Positions 44,310 to 55,599 are shown, counted from the first letter of the stretch. The stretch: DNA of 64,000 bases from Pomphorhynchus laevis (GCA_012934845.2 WNNJ02002988.1:37056-101055), one strand, 5' to 3'. The notes: a model not told the origin generated them from the letters alone. Made by a program: numbers and translations.

Positions 44310-46888
44310 GACTTCCTTCTGCATTGCGAAGGGGTAATGAACCGTCCTCTGGGATCCTTACTGCTAACGGATTCAATCGCATAATATAGATATTAAAGAC
44401 AGAACCAGAATGCTTATTTTTTCAATCGAATTCAAATAACGTTTTCGAGCTTACTGCTCTTCTTCAGTTTTACACTGCTGTGCACAAACAATTTGCTTTT
44501 ATAGAGAATAATTATCGTGTAATCCAAGGAAGAAGTCATGCTTGAATTAATAGATTTCTGGTTTAATTATAAACCCACAGTTGTCTCTCTGTTGATGTTC
44601 CCAGAAGTTTTGTCATTAGTTAAGCTGCCCACCATAATTCTCGATGTCGTCTATCTTCAACGTCTTTGATTCCACATTCTATTATTCTAATCTCAAAAGA
44701 ATGTCCTTCATTTTCGACTACATGTCTTACCGAAGTGTCGCTAGCGATATTTTTTGTTTTAATCTGTGTCCTTCTCAAATTCATGCGAATATTTATTTGG
44801 CCAGATATTTCGCCAACATATTGTATTTTACAATTCCGACATTGCAGTAGATATATAATATTTTGGCTCTTACACGTGCAACTTGATCTTACTTTGTACA
44901 CCAGTCCTGTTGATGTGCTCTCAAATTTTTCGCTGTCCACTATGTCGGAACATGTCAAGCATCGTTTGTCATTACATGGGCGACATACATTGGACGTTTC
45001 GTTTGTGCATTTTTGGGTAATCTTGCGCTTACCAAAATATCCTTCATTTTGAGAGGAATTGTAAATACAACATCAACAATATCAGTATTCATTGATAGAT
45101 TCAATTTGATGTTATCAATCGTCTGTCTCAGCTCCTTTCGAAGATCTGTAAAACAGGAGTTCCATTCAAATGAAATTCGCTTAACGTGCTTCTTATCCAT
45201 GCTGACCCGATTCGGATACAGTAAATCCTTACGGTCCAACAATGAGACTCGGTTAAGACCTGCTTGTATTTGACGTCTTCTATATCCACGTGACATGAAG
45301 CGTTCTCGAATTTGTTTGACTTCTTTTATAAAGTCTCTTTCGTCAGAGCATATTTTCCGCGCTTTAAGTATTTCATTATAAATCATGTTTCTTTTGATAA
45401 CTGATGGGTTACAGCTGGAAGCGTGCAGATAAACTGGTTTCCATGTCGGTTTATGATACACCTTAGTTCGCATGCGTTTTTTATAGTTACCGATGACTTC
45501 TACATCCAGAAAATGTACGGTAGATCTTGAAACCTGTTCTAACTTAAACGTTAACGGTGACGACATATTGATTGCGTCTACCCATGACTCTAATTTATCT
45601 TTAGAGTCTTTCCAGAGAAGGAAAATATCGTCAATGTATCTGACGTACATCAGTGGCCTGTTCGGAATGTTGTACATTTTATTCATCTCAATGCTTGCTA
45701 CGTATAATATTGCGAATGCAGGTGCGGCCGGTGTGCCCATCGCACATCCAATTTTTTGTTTATATAATTTTTCGTCAAATATAAAATAGTTGTTATGTAA
45801 TATCAGATCGAGCAACTTAGTAAGCTATGATACAACAACGCTGTCATATTTTGCTTGAATCAAGAAGTCGCTTGCTGCTATGATTCCTTTTGTTAGAGGA
45901 ATAGACGTATATAGAGCCTCGATGTCTAGAGTCGCCATCATGCAATTAATTTGTCTTTGATTATCATGTTCATCTAGCTTACGCAAGAAGTCATCAGTAT
46001 TTCTGATATACGATGGAACTTGTCTCAGTGCTGTTTGCAGTTGATAGTTAACATATCATGATATTTTCTCTGTCGGTGTGTTATTACTACTTATGATTGG
46101 TCTTCCTGGACATGATCGTTGTTGTTTGTGGGTTTTTGGTAGCATGTAGAACCGACCTGGACGGGGACGTCTTACAATCATTTTTGCTCGTAGTTTCTCT
46201 TCGGGAAATACTTCAGTAATGCTCTCTTCGACATATTTAATCGCTGCAATAAAATCTTGTTGATCTACGGATTCATACGAATTTGTACTTAATTGTTTCA
46301 TCGCTTCTATCTGATAATCTTCCCGATCCCATAAGACTGCCTCCTTACTTTTGTCCGCTCGTTTTATGACAATCGAGTTATCGTTTTTAAGCTTTTTTAA
46401 TATGTTTAGCTTACTTTTCGTAGTTTTGGACAGTGGTGATACGTTCGGTGGACGTTCGGTGTACTTATTTACGCAGTCGATTTACCATACATTTGTTTCG
46501 CTAACGATGAACAAGGGTCGTTGGAAGGGAAAGCTGCGGCTGCTATGTGTTTCATTGAATTATTGATGCCCAGGCGATCGAATTCACGTGGCTGAATGGC
46601 GTAATCAAGGCATATGTTTAATACTCTTTTTTCTCTATTGCTTAATACTTTGTTCGAGAGGTTAGTGACGAAAATCGTTTCATGCGTATCAGGTACTCGA
46701 CGTTTATTTTTAAAACGACGGTTTGGATGATATTCAATGATTGCAAGCACATCAGGCGTCACGTTTTTCAAAAATTTCCAATAAAATTTGTTCAATTTCT
46801 TCTTAACAAGGACTATGTAATAGTCTTCATCGATTGACTCGTGGATACAGTTGTGAATATATCCCCAGTAATTTCGTAAGCAGTTAAA
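44305..46888 (-). pseudogene. Penelope-like element (copy PLE2a): RT and GIY-YIG endonuclease
   Basis: Minus strand. The N-terminal part (46469-46888) reads NLSNKVLSNREKRVLNICLD, the conserved PLE N-terminal block. The next part (46056-46301) has RPRPGRFYMLPKTHKQ and GRPIISSNNTP. RT core 44955-45815 holds KIGCAMGTPAAPAFAILYVA, LMYVRYIDDIFLLW and VHFLDVEVIG. The C-terminal part 44579-44958 is a GIY-YIG nuclease: NIIYLLQCRNCKIQYVGEIS, then R and H/E residues in RRHRELWWAAQL. A few frame breaks exist. The 5' end is cut at 46888 by a CR1-like LINE. The 3' UTR carries a hammerhead-like motif and ends in an AT run. Confidence 0.85.
44434..44470 (-). ncRNA. Hammerhead-like ribozyme motif in PLE2a
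   Basis: Identical in layout to 54688-54724: AAAA, CTGAAGA, A, GAGC-AGTAA-GCTC, GAAA, self-complementary AACGTT, A, TTT. It lies about 110 bp downstream of the PLE ORF. Confidence 0.6.
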
Positions 46889-49854
46889 AAAAGGATTTAT
46901 TTTAACGTGGCAAATGCGTGCCAGCGCACGCTTACATGACCACAACAAAACAAAACTATGAATCAGGTGTCGAGAAGGTGTGAACGGAGGAGGTGTTTGA
47001 ATGTGATAAAGGAGGGAGCGCGGCGGACGTCGAGAGGGAGTTGATTCCAGGCGAGTGAGGCGGCGACAAGGAAGGATCGGATACCGTAGTTGTTGGAGTA
47101 ATTAGGAACGTGGAGTAAGAGGGTATGACAGGAACGAAGCGATAGCGAGGTGGGGCGAGTATCGTCTAAGAAAGGAAGGTTGATGAACGATGGGGAGCCG
47201 ACAGCGATGAGACGAAAAGTAACGAGAAGAAGGCGGAGTTTGATGCGGATGTGGATGGTGGGCCAGGAGAGTTGGGCAAAATATGTGGATGTGTGGTCGA
47301 AGCGACGGAGACGAAAGAGCACTCAAACGGCGGTGTTGATTATTCGTTGTAGGGGTAGGATAATGGATTTTGGAGAATTGGCGAAAAGGCTAAGGCAGTA
47401 ATCGATTTTAGGGAAAAGAAGCGATGAAAGAAGATACATACAAGAACGGAAGTCGATAAGGGGCGGATACGGCGGATGTCACGAAGAATTAAGTTAGACG
47501 AGCGGACCTTGTCACGGACGAAGGGTTTAAGGGAAAGGTGATCATCGAAATGGAAGCCTAAGAAAGTGAGATTGTGGACTATAGGGATGATCGATGAGGC
47601 AAAAGATACAATAGGAGGAGATATGCTTGGTTTACGGGGAAGGATCCACATTATTTTGGACTTTTCGACGTTTAGAACGAGATGGAGATTGCAGACGTTT
47701 GTAGATAGAAGAAAGACAGTTGGAGGCAGAAATGCCGATATCGTGTATGCGATGTGCGGGTGCATGAGCATAGATTAGAATGTCATCGGCGTATTGCATG
47801 ACGTTAAAGGAGTAAGGTTTGATAAATGGAGAGAGATCGCCAAGCAAAAGTGAGAAAAGCAGGGGACCTAGAACTGAACCTTGTGGGACCCCGCAAAAAA
47901 TAGGGATGGGAGGGGAGGATGATGAATTAGAACAGACGCGAAAGGAACGTTCGGATAGATATGAGGCGAATCATGCTACGGAGGAGGAAGAAAAACCGTA
48001 ATCATAACGAAGGCGAGAAAGGAGGACGGAGTGGTCGACAATGTCGAATGCGGAGGAGAGGTCGAGGAAGATGAGAACACTATATAGAGCCTTGTCTCGA
48101 GAAATGAGTAAGTCGTTGTACACTTTTATGCATGCGATTTCTGTCGAGTGATTAGAGCGGAAAGCGGATTGGAAAGGAGGGTACAGATTGGATGAAGAGA
48201 GATAAGCGTTGATTTGTATTAAGATGAGGCGTTCTAAGAGCTTAGAAAGAGTAGGGAGTAGTGAAATGGGGCGATAGCTAGAAGGAAGGGAGGGTCGAGC
48301 GATTGTTTCTTATTGAGGGGACGAACGATTGCGGATTTCCAGTGTGAAGGGAAGATACGATTGCGGATGGACGAGTTAAACAAGGTTGTGAGAAATGGGG
48401 ATATCGATGAGCATATAGATTTTAATATGTGAGTAGGCAGGGGATCGGCTGGTGAGGTTTTGTTGGGCAAGGACATGAGGACATATGATACTTCTGTATG
48501 TGAGACAGGAAGAAGATGAAAGAGTTCCGGAAGGATGAGAGTAGACTGGGCAGAGTGGGATAGGATGGAGACCGGGGTGTGAGAGAGCAGCGTGGATACT
48601 TTAGTCTAGAGAAATGAACGAATAATCATTGGAATTGATGTTGCACGGCGAAGAGGAGCGAGCAAGGATTGAGTTAAATTTATGCCAGAGAGTCTTAGAG
48701 TTGAATGAAGTGATGCTTTTACGCTGCTAGAAGGAGTTGCATTATGTACGTAGTAGGTTGAGATGAGACCGGCGAAGAGCAAGATAGGAATCACGGAAAG
48801 ACGGAGTGATTAGCGGAAATCACGTCTGAGAGAGCGGTGATAGACTCGAAAAGCATGGCGGAGTCGACGCTTTGAGATTAGGCATTGGATGTCAAACCAT
48901 GGGGCACGGTGCAAGCGACGGTGTCGGTGAGACTTGAAGGGCAAGAGAATATCGAGAGTGGATGTGAGTTCAGAGTCGAAAAGAAAGGCGAGATCGTGAG
49001 GAGATGAATATGTTATTGTGGGTAATGATAGAGACGATTTGAGTAAGGCAGAGCGGAGAAGGAAGAGGTCAAGATTTCTCCAAGGGCGACGTAGGATTGT
49101 AGGTGTGTGAGGAGGGGTGTGGTTGTGAGTGAGATCAAGGGTGATAAGAAAGTGATCGGATAGACCAGGATCAGAGATGGACAGTGAGGTGTAGGCAGCA
49201 AAATAATCGGGGACAGCGATGACGTCGAGTGCCCCACCAAGTATATGTGTGGGGGCAGTGGAGATTAGTTTGTAATTGTAGTTGGATAGAATGTTGATGA
49301 AGCGGATGGAATCCGTGGAAGAGAGGCGGTCGAGGCGGATATTGAAGTCGCCTAGAACGAGTGAAGGGATTGTGGACAAAGAACAATGAGAAAGGAGGTC
49401 AGCGAGTTCGGTAAAAATAAGGCAGTTGGAGCTGATGAACCAGGACGGTATACAATGGCGAGATCTAGGGTGATCGGGTTAGAATAACGACAAGTGAGCA
49501 ATTCAAAAGAGCAAGGACTGAAAGGGGGATTGATTTTGCGAAGAGACGCGGGGTGTCGCGCGAATGCGACGATGCTGCCATGATTAGAGAATTTAGAAGG
49601 GCATGAGCTGAGGGGGCGGGCTGATTCGACTAGGGAGCAACCGGCAGAGAGCATACGGCGAATGGAAAGGTCGTCGGAATCTGAGTGCCAGGATTCGGTG
49701 AGACAGAAGAGATCAATGGATTGCTTGGTAATAGGTTGAGGATAAGATCGGATTTATTGAGAATAGATCTAGTGTTGGGGAGACCGAGGCGGAAACCGTG
49801 TGCTGTGGCGAAATAGTCTAGTGGAGAAGACGCATAGGAGAGATGGAGCGCCAT
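46888..49854 (-). pseudogene. CR1-like LINE ORF2 (copy inserted in PLE2a)
   Basis: Endonuclease pieces between 49854 and 48810: HGFRLGLPNTRSILNKSDLI, SNHGSIVAFARHP, IVYRPGS, LVLGDFNIRLDR, LGGALDVIAV, DPGLSDHFLITLD (SDH catalytic end). RT pieces: LPNKTSPADPLPTHILKSIC, a motif A part near 48050, MQYADDILIYAHAPAHRIHD (47632-47847), LGFHFDDHLSLKPF and NYGIRSFLVAASLAWNQLPL (46963-47322). At least six frame breaks. The 3' UTR hairpin lies at about 46918-46933, and the tail of A/T bases joins PLE2a coding sequence. Confidence 0.85.
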
Positions 49855-50824
49855 CGAATTTTTGGACGGGTGTGGACAACTTGAAAATTTCCGTCTATGT
49901 TTCGGATGGCGAGTGATGTTTCGCCGTTTTCCTCGCGACGGCGTTTTTCGATGCGGGCTGAAGAGATTTGAGCGATTTCAGAAGGGGCGTGATCGAAGAA
50001 AATTCGAGTGGTTGAAGATGACATGAGTTTGAATCGTTGAGAGAGGACAGAAGACGCGTGAAAGCGATGCTTGAAAACAATTTTTAGGAGAGGGGGCTGG
50101 GAAGGATTAGATTGAGAAGATTTGTTTAGACGGATGAATGCGACAGGAGAAATGTCCTTGAAAAAGGATGGTTTATCCGCAGGAACAATAGATGAGGATG
50201 GATCTGAAGGCGGAAACATCGTGGTCCAGACGTGCTTGTGGAGATAAGGAGTTAGAAGGCGTGATATTAGTAACAATGACGCAACGATCGCGAGAAGCAA
50301 GGACGACTGACGTGAGTAGGTGAGATCACGATAGAAGAGCTGACAGTTGATGATTTGGAGGGATTTGATTTGATGACGGGAGACATAGAGGATAAAGATA
50401 ATAAAGAGGGTGGCAAGCAATGTGAGGAAAGGTTATGAGTGGAAGGATAGTGGAAGTTGGTGGAGGTGATTTTGATTGATGGATGCAAGTTATTGAGAAA
50501 CGAGACAGGAAGGACGGGACGTGGGGTGTCGGGGAGTGAAGATGACATGGAATGGGAAGTGTATATGGTGGCAGGGTCGGTGGGTGTAGAAAGGACATTA
50601 GAAACGACGGGGGTAGTTTGAGTTGACGTGTTAGATGTTGATATGGGCTTATTGGAAAGGTTGCATATTAGTTTGTTGGCACAAAAACCACATACGAAGT
50701 CTTCTTTAGCCTTATTCTTGTCGCAGGTGATTGTTGACCAGACGCTGCAGTCGTGTATCGAGCACTGTACTTGCAGTTGTCCATAGTTGGTGTCGGTCTT
50801 AGTTGTTTTCTTACGTCCACCCAT
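49818..50824 (-). pseudogene. CR1-like LINE ORF1 with PHD-like finger, one frameshift
   Basis: From ATG at 50824 the frame gives MGGRKKTTKTDTNYGQLQVQ, then CSIHDCSVW and DFVCGFCANKLIC (PHD-like finger). A serine/threonine-rich middle with LNNLHPSIKITS follows, to 50267. The frame 49818-50420 continues with the RRM-like part (KDISPVAFIRLNKSSQ, PLLKIVFKHRFHASSVLSQR) and the end FQVVHTRPKIR. It is clearly homologous to 19948-21240 but broken once. Confidence 0.75.
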
Positions 50825-50825
50825 A

Positions 50826-50950
50826 AACGATGGTTGTCGTCGATTGTTGTCGTGGATGGTTGTCGTCGATGGTTGTCGTCGATGGTTGTCGTCGATGGTT
50901 GTCGTCGATGGTTGTCGTAGATGGTTGTCGTAGTGCGTCGATGGTTGTCC
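50826..50950. repeat. 13-bp tandem array at the 5' end of the CR1-like LINE
   Basis: About eight copies of GATGGTTGTCGTC with small changes, placed within a few bases of the ORF1 start in element sense. The position matches the 20-bp array of the related element, but the unit sequence differs completely. Confidence 0.85.
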
Positions 50951-51486
50951 TTGTGCGTTAAAACTGTTAAATTTGCTGGATTGATCTGGAACTGAATTGA
51001 TTGTATGTTATTTTATTGTATGTTTATAAGAAACCAAAATTTTTTTAGGTCAAAATTTTTTTACTGTTTGCCTTGAAGAATGCTGCTGATAAGCACCAAT
51101 ATGCTGAGAAGATTAGCTGAGAAGTTAATCATGACTTTTTCGGCTGACTTTATTGTGTGTTTTCATTGACGATCAATTTTTTGGGCTTTCTCTTCAGGAA
51201 GTCTCGATAGATCAACTTGCATCTGCTTGTAAATTTTTAAACCTTTTGGAGTAGCATTATTTTTTAAGCAAATAGTCAAATACTGCATGTGTGCACGTGC
51301 AGTATTTGACTATTAATAAATAAATATATATATTAATTTATTAATATATATAGAAAATAGGAATACCCATCACTGCTAATCGTTTGCTACGATCCATTAT
51401 ATTATATTCCATATGTAAATAAGCAGCAGAAGAACAATAAAAAATGCAATATATTGCATATATATTGCAGAGCGATATATTTTTTG
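50951..51486. other. AT-rich spacer with a 17-bp hairpin
   Basis: 51271-51314 is an inverted repeat with 17-bp perfect arms (AATAGTCAAATACTGCA) and a 10-base loop. A TCTGGAACTGA trace of the 20-bp unit from 21.3 kb lies near 50990. No coding sequence was recognised. Confidence 0.6.
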
Positions 51487-51600
51487 CAGCCTACCCCCGG
51501 ATCGCAGAGCGATACGGCATTATAGTTGTTACTAATAAGTAAACGGGGGAAACGGACATAACCGGGTATTGGAAACCATCACAGTCCATCAGCAATCAAA

Positions 51601-51641
51601 TCCCTAGACCGGTTTCTGCTTATTGAGCTTCATCAGTAGGG
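51601..51641 (-). ncRNA. Hammerhead ribozyme, unit 1
   Basis: Minus strand: CCCTA (stem I 3'), CTGATGA, A, GCT-CAATA-AGC (stem II), A, GAAA, self-complementary ACCGGT (stem III), C17, then TAGGG (stem I 5', pairs 5 of 5 with CCCTA). GUC cleavage lies between 51607 and 51606. The first stem II pair is A opposite A, a mild deviation; the remainder is canonical. Confidence 0.75.
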
Positions 51642-51893
51642 TCCAGATTTTAAGAGTGTTCAGAGATCCTCCACCACAGTTTAGAAGGGTTCATCGCAAG
51701 GATGATTTTTACAACACGACCTTCAAGTCCACAGGCGATCACAAAAGTGATTCGGCAGTATATTATATAAATATTTTTGCAGCCTGCCCCCGGATCGCAG
51801 AGCGATACGGCATTATAGTTGTTACTAATAAGTAAACTGGGGAAACGGACATAACTGGGTATTGGAAAACATCACAGTCCATCAGCAATCAAA

Positions 51894-51934
51894 TCTCTAG
51901 ACCGGTTTCTGCTTATTGAGCTTCATCAGTAGGG
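51894..51934 (-). ncRNA. Hammerhead ribozyme, unit 2
   Basis: Same motif as unit 1, 292-293 bp away. One stem I base differs (TAGAG against CCCTA), leaving four of five pairs. Confidence 0.7.
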
Positions 51935-52199
51935 CCAGATTTTGAGAGTGTTCAGAGATCCTTCACTACAGTTTAGAATGGTTCATCACAAGGATGATTA
52001 TTACAACACGACCTTCAAGTCCACAGGCGATCACAAAAGTGATTCGGCAGTATATTATATAAATATTTATGTAATATACTGCCAAATCACTTTTGTGATC
52101 GCCTGTGGACTTAAAGGTCGTGTTGTAATAATCATCCTTGTGATGAACCCTTCTAAACTGTGGTGGAGGATCTCTGAACACTCTTAAAATCATCATATA

Positions 52200-54133
52200 A
52201 TTAATGAAACGCTGAGCCTAATAAGATGGCCCTGAGCTAGAACAGTCGGTGTTCATGTGGTTTGGTCGTTCCTCCACACAACATTGATTAACCTACTTCA
52301 CGCCTTTTCCCCTTGCGTAACACGTAAACCACAATCCTCCAAATTCAAATGGTTTGACAGTGAGTTGAAGCGAGCTGTCAGAGAACGTTATAATGCATTC
52401 CTACTATTTAAGCGTGGAATCGGATCTTTTAGATTTTATACTACCATTCGCAACAGGGTGACTTCTCTTAAACGTCAGAAGAAACATCAATTCATTGCTG
52501 CCATATGTTCCTTGTCTCATGTTGATCAAAAGAGACTTTTTCAACTACTTAGCAACCGTAAGAGAGTATCTTCCTCAATCAACTGTCTGGTTAATGGTTA
52601 GCGAAAATCGGTTTCTCCTCTTTCCATTGCCAATATCCTTGCCAAGAACTTTTGTCTCACTCGCAATCGATTTTCCTTGTGTGATTATAACATTACGATA
52701 GGCAATTTTTATCTCATGTACCAGGAATCTAACCTCTACTTTGACCCGCTCGATGTTCTTAATATAATATCGAAGCTACCGGCTAAAAATAGTTCAGGTC
52801 CTGATAGTATTCCTAGTATATAATTACGCAAAGTTGCATCGAATATATATCTTCCGCTTTTTGATATGTACTACTGGTCCTTGAGAACTGGCATAATCCC
52901 AGATATGTGGAAGAGAGCATTAGTCATTCCAGTTTTCAAAAGAAGGGATAAGGTAAATCCTCAAAATTATCGGCCAATAAGTTTGACGTGTATTGTTTGC
53001 AAGGTGATAGAGAAACTGATCATGAGGTATATATTCTCATTTGGACAAATTCAATATTTTGTCTAATAAACAGCATGACTTAGAAAACATCACTTCACTT
53101 CAACTAATCTAACATTAGCACGCGAAAGCTGGGCCGGTTTTGTCGAACAGGGGGTGCCGGTTGATGTTGTCTTTATTGATTTGTCCAAAGCTTTTGATCG
53201 GGTCGTTCATCCAATTTTACTGTGAAAACTTGGAAATTACGGATTCTCAAAGCACGTTTGTCTCTGGATACGTGAATTCTTGACTAAACGTTCCTTTGAT
53301 GTGCGAGTTGGTGAGTCTCTTTCTGAATGGTTTTATCTCACTCAAGGTGTTCCACAAGCCTATATCCTTAGTCCCACTTTGTTTAATATCTACATCAACG
53401 AAATCGCTGAAAATGTTACATGCCAGTGCCTATTATACGCCGATGACATGAAATTGTGGTGCCCTTTATTTCATGGTTGTTCTAGCTCTCCCCTACTACA
53501 ATCAGATTTGGATAAAGTTAGTAGTTGGTGTTTATCACACGGCTTAGTAATCAATGTTAGTAAATGTCGACATATGAGAATTGGTCAATCCCGATTACCT
53601 TCCCCTTCTTATCAATTCAGCTTAACAGTTATCGAATCAGTAAATCACTTTACTGATCTAGGTGTTGCTATCTCCTCCAATTTATCTCGTCTTCATTCTT
53701 CTGCGATTATTGCAAAATACCGTAGAATTTTAGGATTTCTTCATCGAAACGTTGGACGATTTGAGCCGAAGGCTTGACGCATTGTATATTCGAGTCTCTT
53801 AAAATCACATATGATCTATGCATATACGCGACACACCCTCAACTGAAATCAGAATTGAGTGAATTCGACAACATTTTGAGAAGAGCCACGCACTTGGTTC
53901 CGGTTACTCGCTCCATTCCTTATCCAGTTAGACTAGATACGTTGGGTATAAGATCTATTGAATGGGATCTGTTGATTGCAGATCTTACACTAGTGTGGAT
54001 CTTGCTGCGCGTGCCTAACCATCCGTGTAAGCAGCTTTTCTGTGTTCGTGAATCCTTAATGTTACGTGGACACGAGCTATGTTCGAAGCATTTCTCAAAG
54101 CATCGAACAAATTGTACGACAGTGATAGATCGC
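52200..54133 (+). pseudogene. CR1/Jockey-type LINE ORF2, truncated by a PLE
   Basis: 52257-52601 is the EN-RT linker (KFKWFDSELKRAVRERYNAF). RT follows: LDVLNIISKLPAKNSSGPDS, WKRALVIPVFKRRDKVNPQN, YRPISLTCIVCKVIEKLI, then DVVFIDLSKAFDRVVHPIL (motif A), then 53280-53777 with LTQGVPQAYILSPTLFNIYI, CLLYADDMKLW (YADD intact), GLVINVSKCRHMRIG and FTDLGVAISSNL. The C-terminal part begins LRGHELCSKHFSKHR and is cut at about 54133 where PLE2b sequence takes over. Several frame breaks. Probably the same family as the C-terminus around the gypsy insertion, by pattern only. Confidence 0.8.
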
Positions 54134-54848
54134 GAGATTACCCAAAAATGCACAAACGAAACGTCCAATGTATGTCGCCCATGTAATGACAAACGATGCT
54201 TGACATGTTCCGACATAGTGGACAGCGAAAAATTTGAGAGCACATCAACAGGACTGGTGTACAAAGTAAGATCAAGTTGCACGTGTAAGAGCCAAAATAT
54301 TATATATCTACTGCAATGTCGGAATTGTAAAATACAATATGTTGGCGAAATATCTGGCCAAATAAATATTCGCATGAATTTGAGAAGGACACAAATTAAA
54401 ACAAAAAATATCGCTAGCGACACTTCGGTAAGACATGTAGTCGAAAATGAAGGACATTCTTTTGAGATTAGAATAATAGAATGTGGAATCAAAGACGTTG
54501 AAGATAGACGACATCGAGAATTATGGTGGGCAGCTCAACTGATGACAAAACTTCAGGGAACATCAACAGAGAGACAACTGCGGGTTTATAATTAAACCAG
54601 AAATCTATTAATTCAAGCATGACTTCTTCCTTGGATTACACGATAATTATTCTCTATAAAAGCAAATTGTTTGTGCACAGCAGTGTAAAACTGAAGAAGA
54701 GCAGTAAGCTCGAAAACGTTATTTGAATTCGATTGAAAAAATAAGCATTCTGGTTCTGTCTTTAATATCTATATTATGCGATTGAATCCGTTAGCAGTAA
54801 GGATCCCAGAGGACGGTTCATTACCCCTTCGCAATGCAGAAGGAAGTC

Positions 54849-54856
<8 letters not shown>
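54134..54856 (+). pseudogene. Penelope-like element (copy PLE2b), 5'-truncated GIY-YIG part and 3' UTR
   Basis: The frame to 54595 reads EITQKCTNETSNVCRPCNDK, CLTCSDIVDSEKF, then the GIY-YIG nuclease NIIYLLQCRNCKIQYVGEIS to RRHRELWWAAQLMT and a stop. It is almost identical to the 3' part of PLE2a (44305-45010). It fuses in frame with the interrupted LINE, which produces a single 273-residue frame by chance. The 3' UTR carries a hammerhead-like motif, followed by a TA run. Confidence 0.8.
54688..54724 (+). ncRNA. Hammerhead-like ribozyme motif in PLE2b
   Basis: AAA (stem I), CTGAAGA (54691-54697), one extra A, GAGC-AGTAA-GCTC (stem II, 699-711), GAAA (712-715), self-complementary AACGTT, A17 at 721, then TTT pairing with AAA. 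Stem I is weak. The extra core base is shared by the other PLE-type motifs in this window. Confidence 0.6.

Positions 54857-54903
<47 letters not shown>
54857..54903. repeat. (TA)n microsatellite
   Basis: TA run joining the PLE2b 3' end to the family H repeat. Confidence 0.9.
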
Positions 54904-54908
<5 letters not shown>

Positions 54909-55400
54909 GTATTGCGAAAAATCGCTTGAAACTGTGGTCCAGGAGCCAAAGCTGGCTACGATTGATTTTTAATCCATATTTGCTGCTAAAAAACTGGACT
55001 TCGATCATCAGCTCCATCAGTCTAATGTATCACTCCGAGACGATCCTAACCACCCAGCAGTCATCGTCAGTCGGATGAAGTGGTTAGGGTACGTTTCGAC
55101 TGCTTTTGTGATAACTATAAAGACACCAGCAATTCCTCACGATGCTATACGAAGCTCAGGTGCAGAAGCGTTTTTACTGGCTTGTTGCGTGTGTGGACCT
55201 TCTAGTTATTCTTTATATAAGGCACAAATGCGTATCCGTTGATTACGAGGACACTGAATTTCTCACAGGATTCCTGAAGGAATGCGTCATTTTATAATTT
55301 GTAATTGCGAAAAATCGCTTGAAACTGTGGTCCAGGAGCCAAAGCTGGCTACGATTGATTTTTAATCCATATTTGCTGCTTAAAAACTGGACTTCGATCC
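54904..55400 (-). mobile_element. Family H repeat: one 392-bp unit plus a partial, with hammerhead boxes
   Basis: ATAATTTGTATTGCGAAAAA at 54903 recurs at 55295, giving one unit of about 392 bp and 105 bp of a second. On the minus strand 55104-55024 carries GCAGTC-GAAAC, TTCATCCGA-CTGACGA-T-GACTGC, and ATC-GTC-TCGGAGTGATAC. GACTGC pairs with GCAGTC, TCCGA with TCGGA, and CCTAACCAC with GTGGTTAGG. It is homologous to families F and G. Confidence 0.65.
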
Positions 55401-55404
55401 AGTT

Positions 55405-55410
55405 TATATA

Positions 55411-55496
<86 letters not shown>
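55405..55496. repeat. (TA)n microsatellite
   Basis: Long TA run between family H and the left end of the inverted-repeat PLE. Confidence 0.9.
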
Positions 55497-55499
<3 letters not shown>

Positions 55500-55599
55500 T
55501 AGATTATTTATTCAAATCAGCTCCGGGATCCTTTGACGGATACTTGTATATATTAATACTCGGATTTTAAGTCGAACCGGAAACACAAAGATATCGTTT

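Larger units (their letters stand above)
51487..52196 (-). mobile_element. Retrozyme-like tandem element: 292-bp units with hammerheads
   Basis: The block starting GCAGCCTACCCCCGGATCGC at 51487 recurs at 51779, so the unit is 292 bp and two near-complete units are present (to about 52070). An inverted copy of the 51650-52060 part follows at 52073-52196. Each direct unit holds a hammerhead on the minus strand. No protein is encoded. The tandem layout fits a rolling-circle ribozyme RNA copied into DNA, a mechanism known for retrozymes. Confidence 0.7.

Noticed and set aside
44067-44324. Frame containing a long YIYIYI run
   Set aside because: Translation of a TA microsatellite. The non-repeat part is noted separately as a possible endonuclease scrap.
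46469-46948. ORF start of PLE2a at 46948
   Set aside because: The first 20 residues come from the CR1-like 3' UTR. The PLE coding part begins only left of about 46888.
53774-54595. Single 273-residue protein combining LINE and GIY-YIG parts
   Set aside because: A PLE 3' piece joins the LINE at about 54133 and stays open by chance. Two elements, not one fusion gene.
55319-55570. Frames over TA runs at 55.3-55.6 and 57.5-57.8 kb
   Set aside because: Same microsatellite effect; underlying sequence is F/H repeat and TA run.
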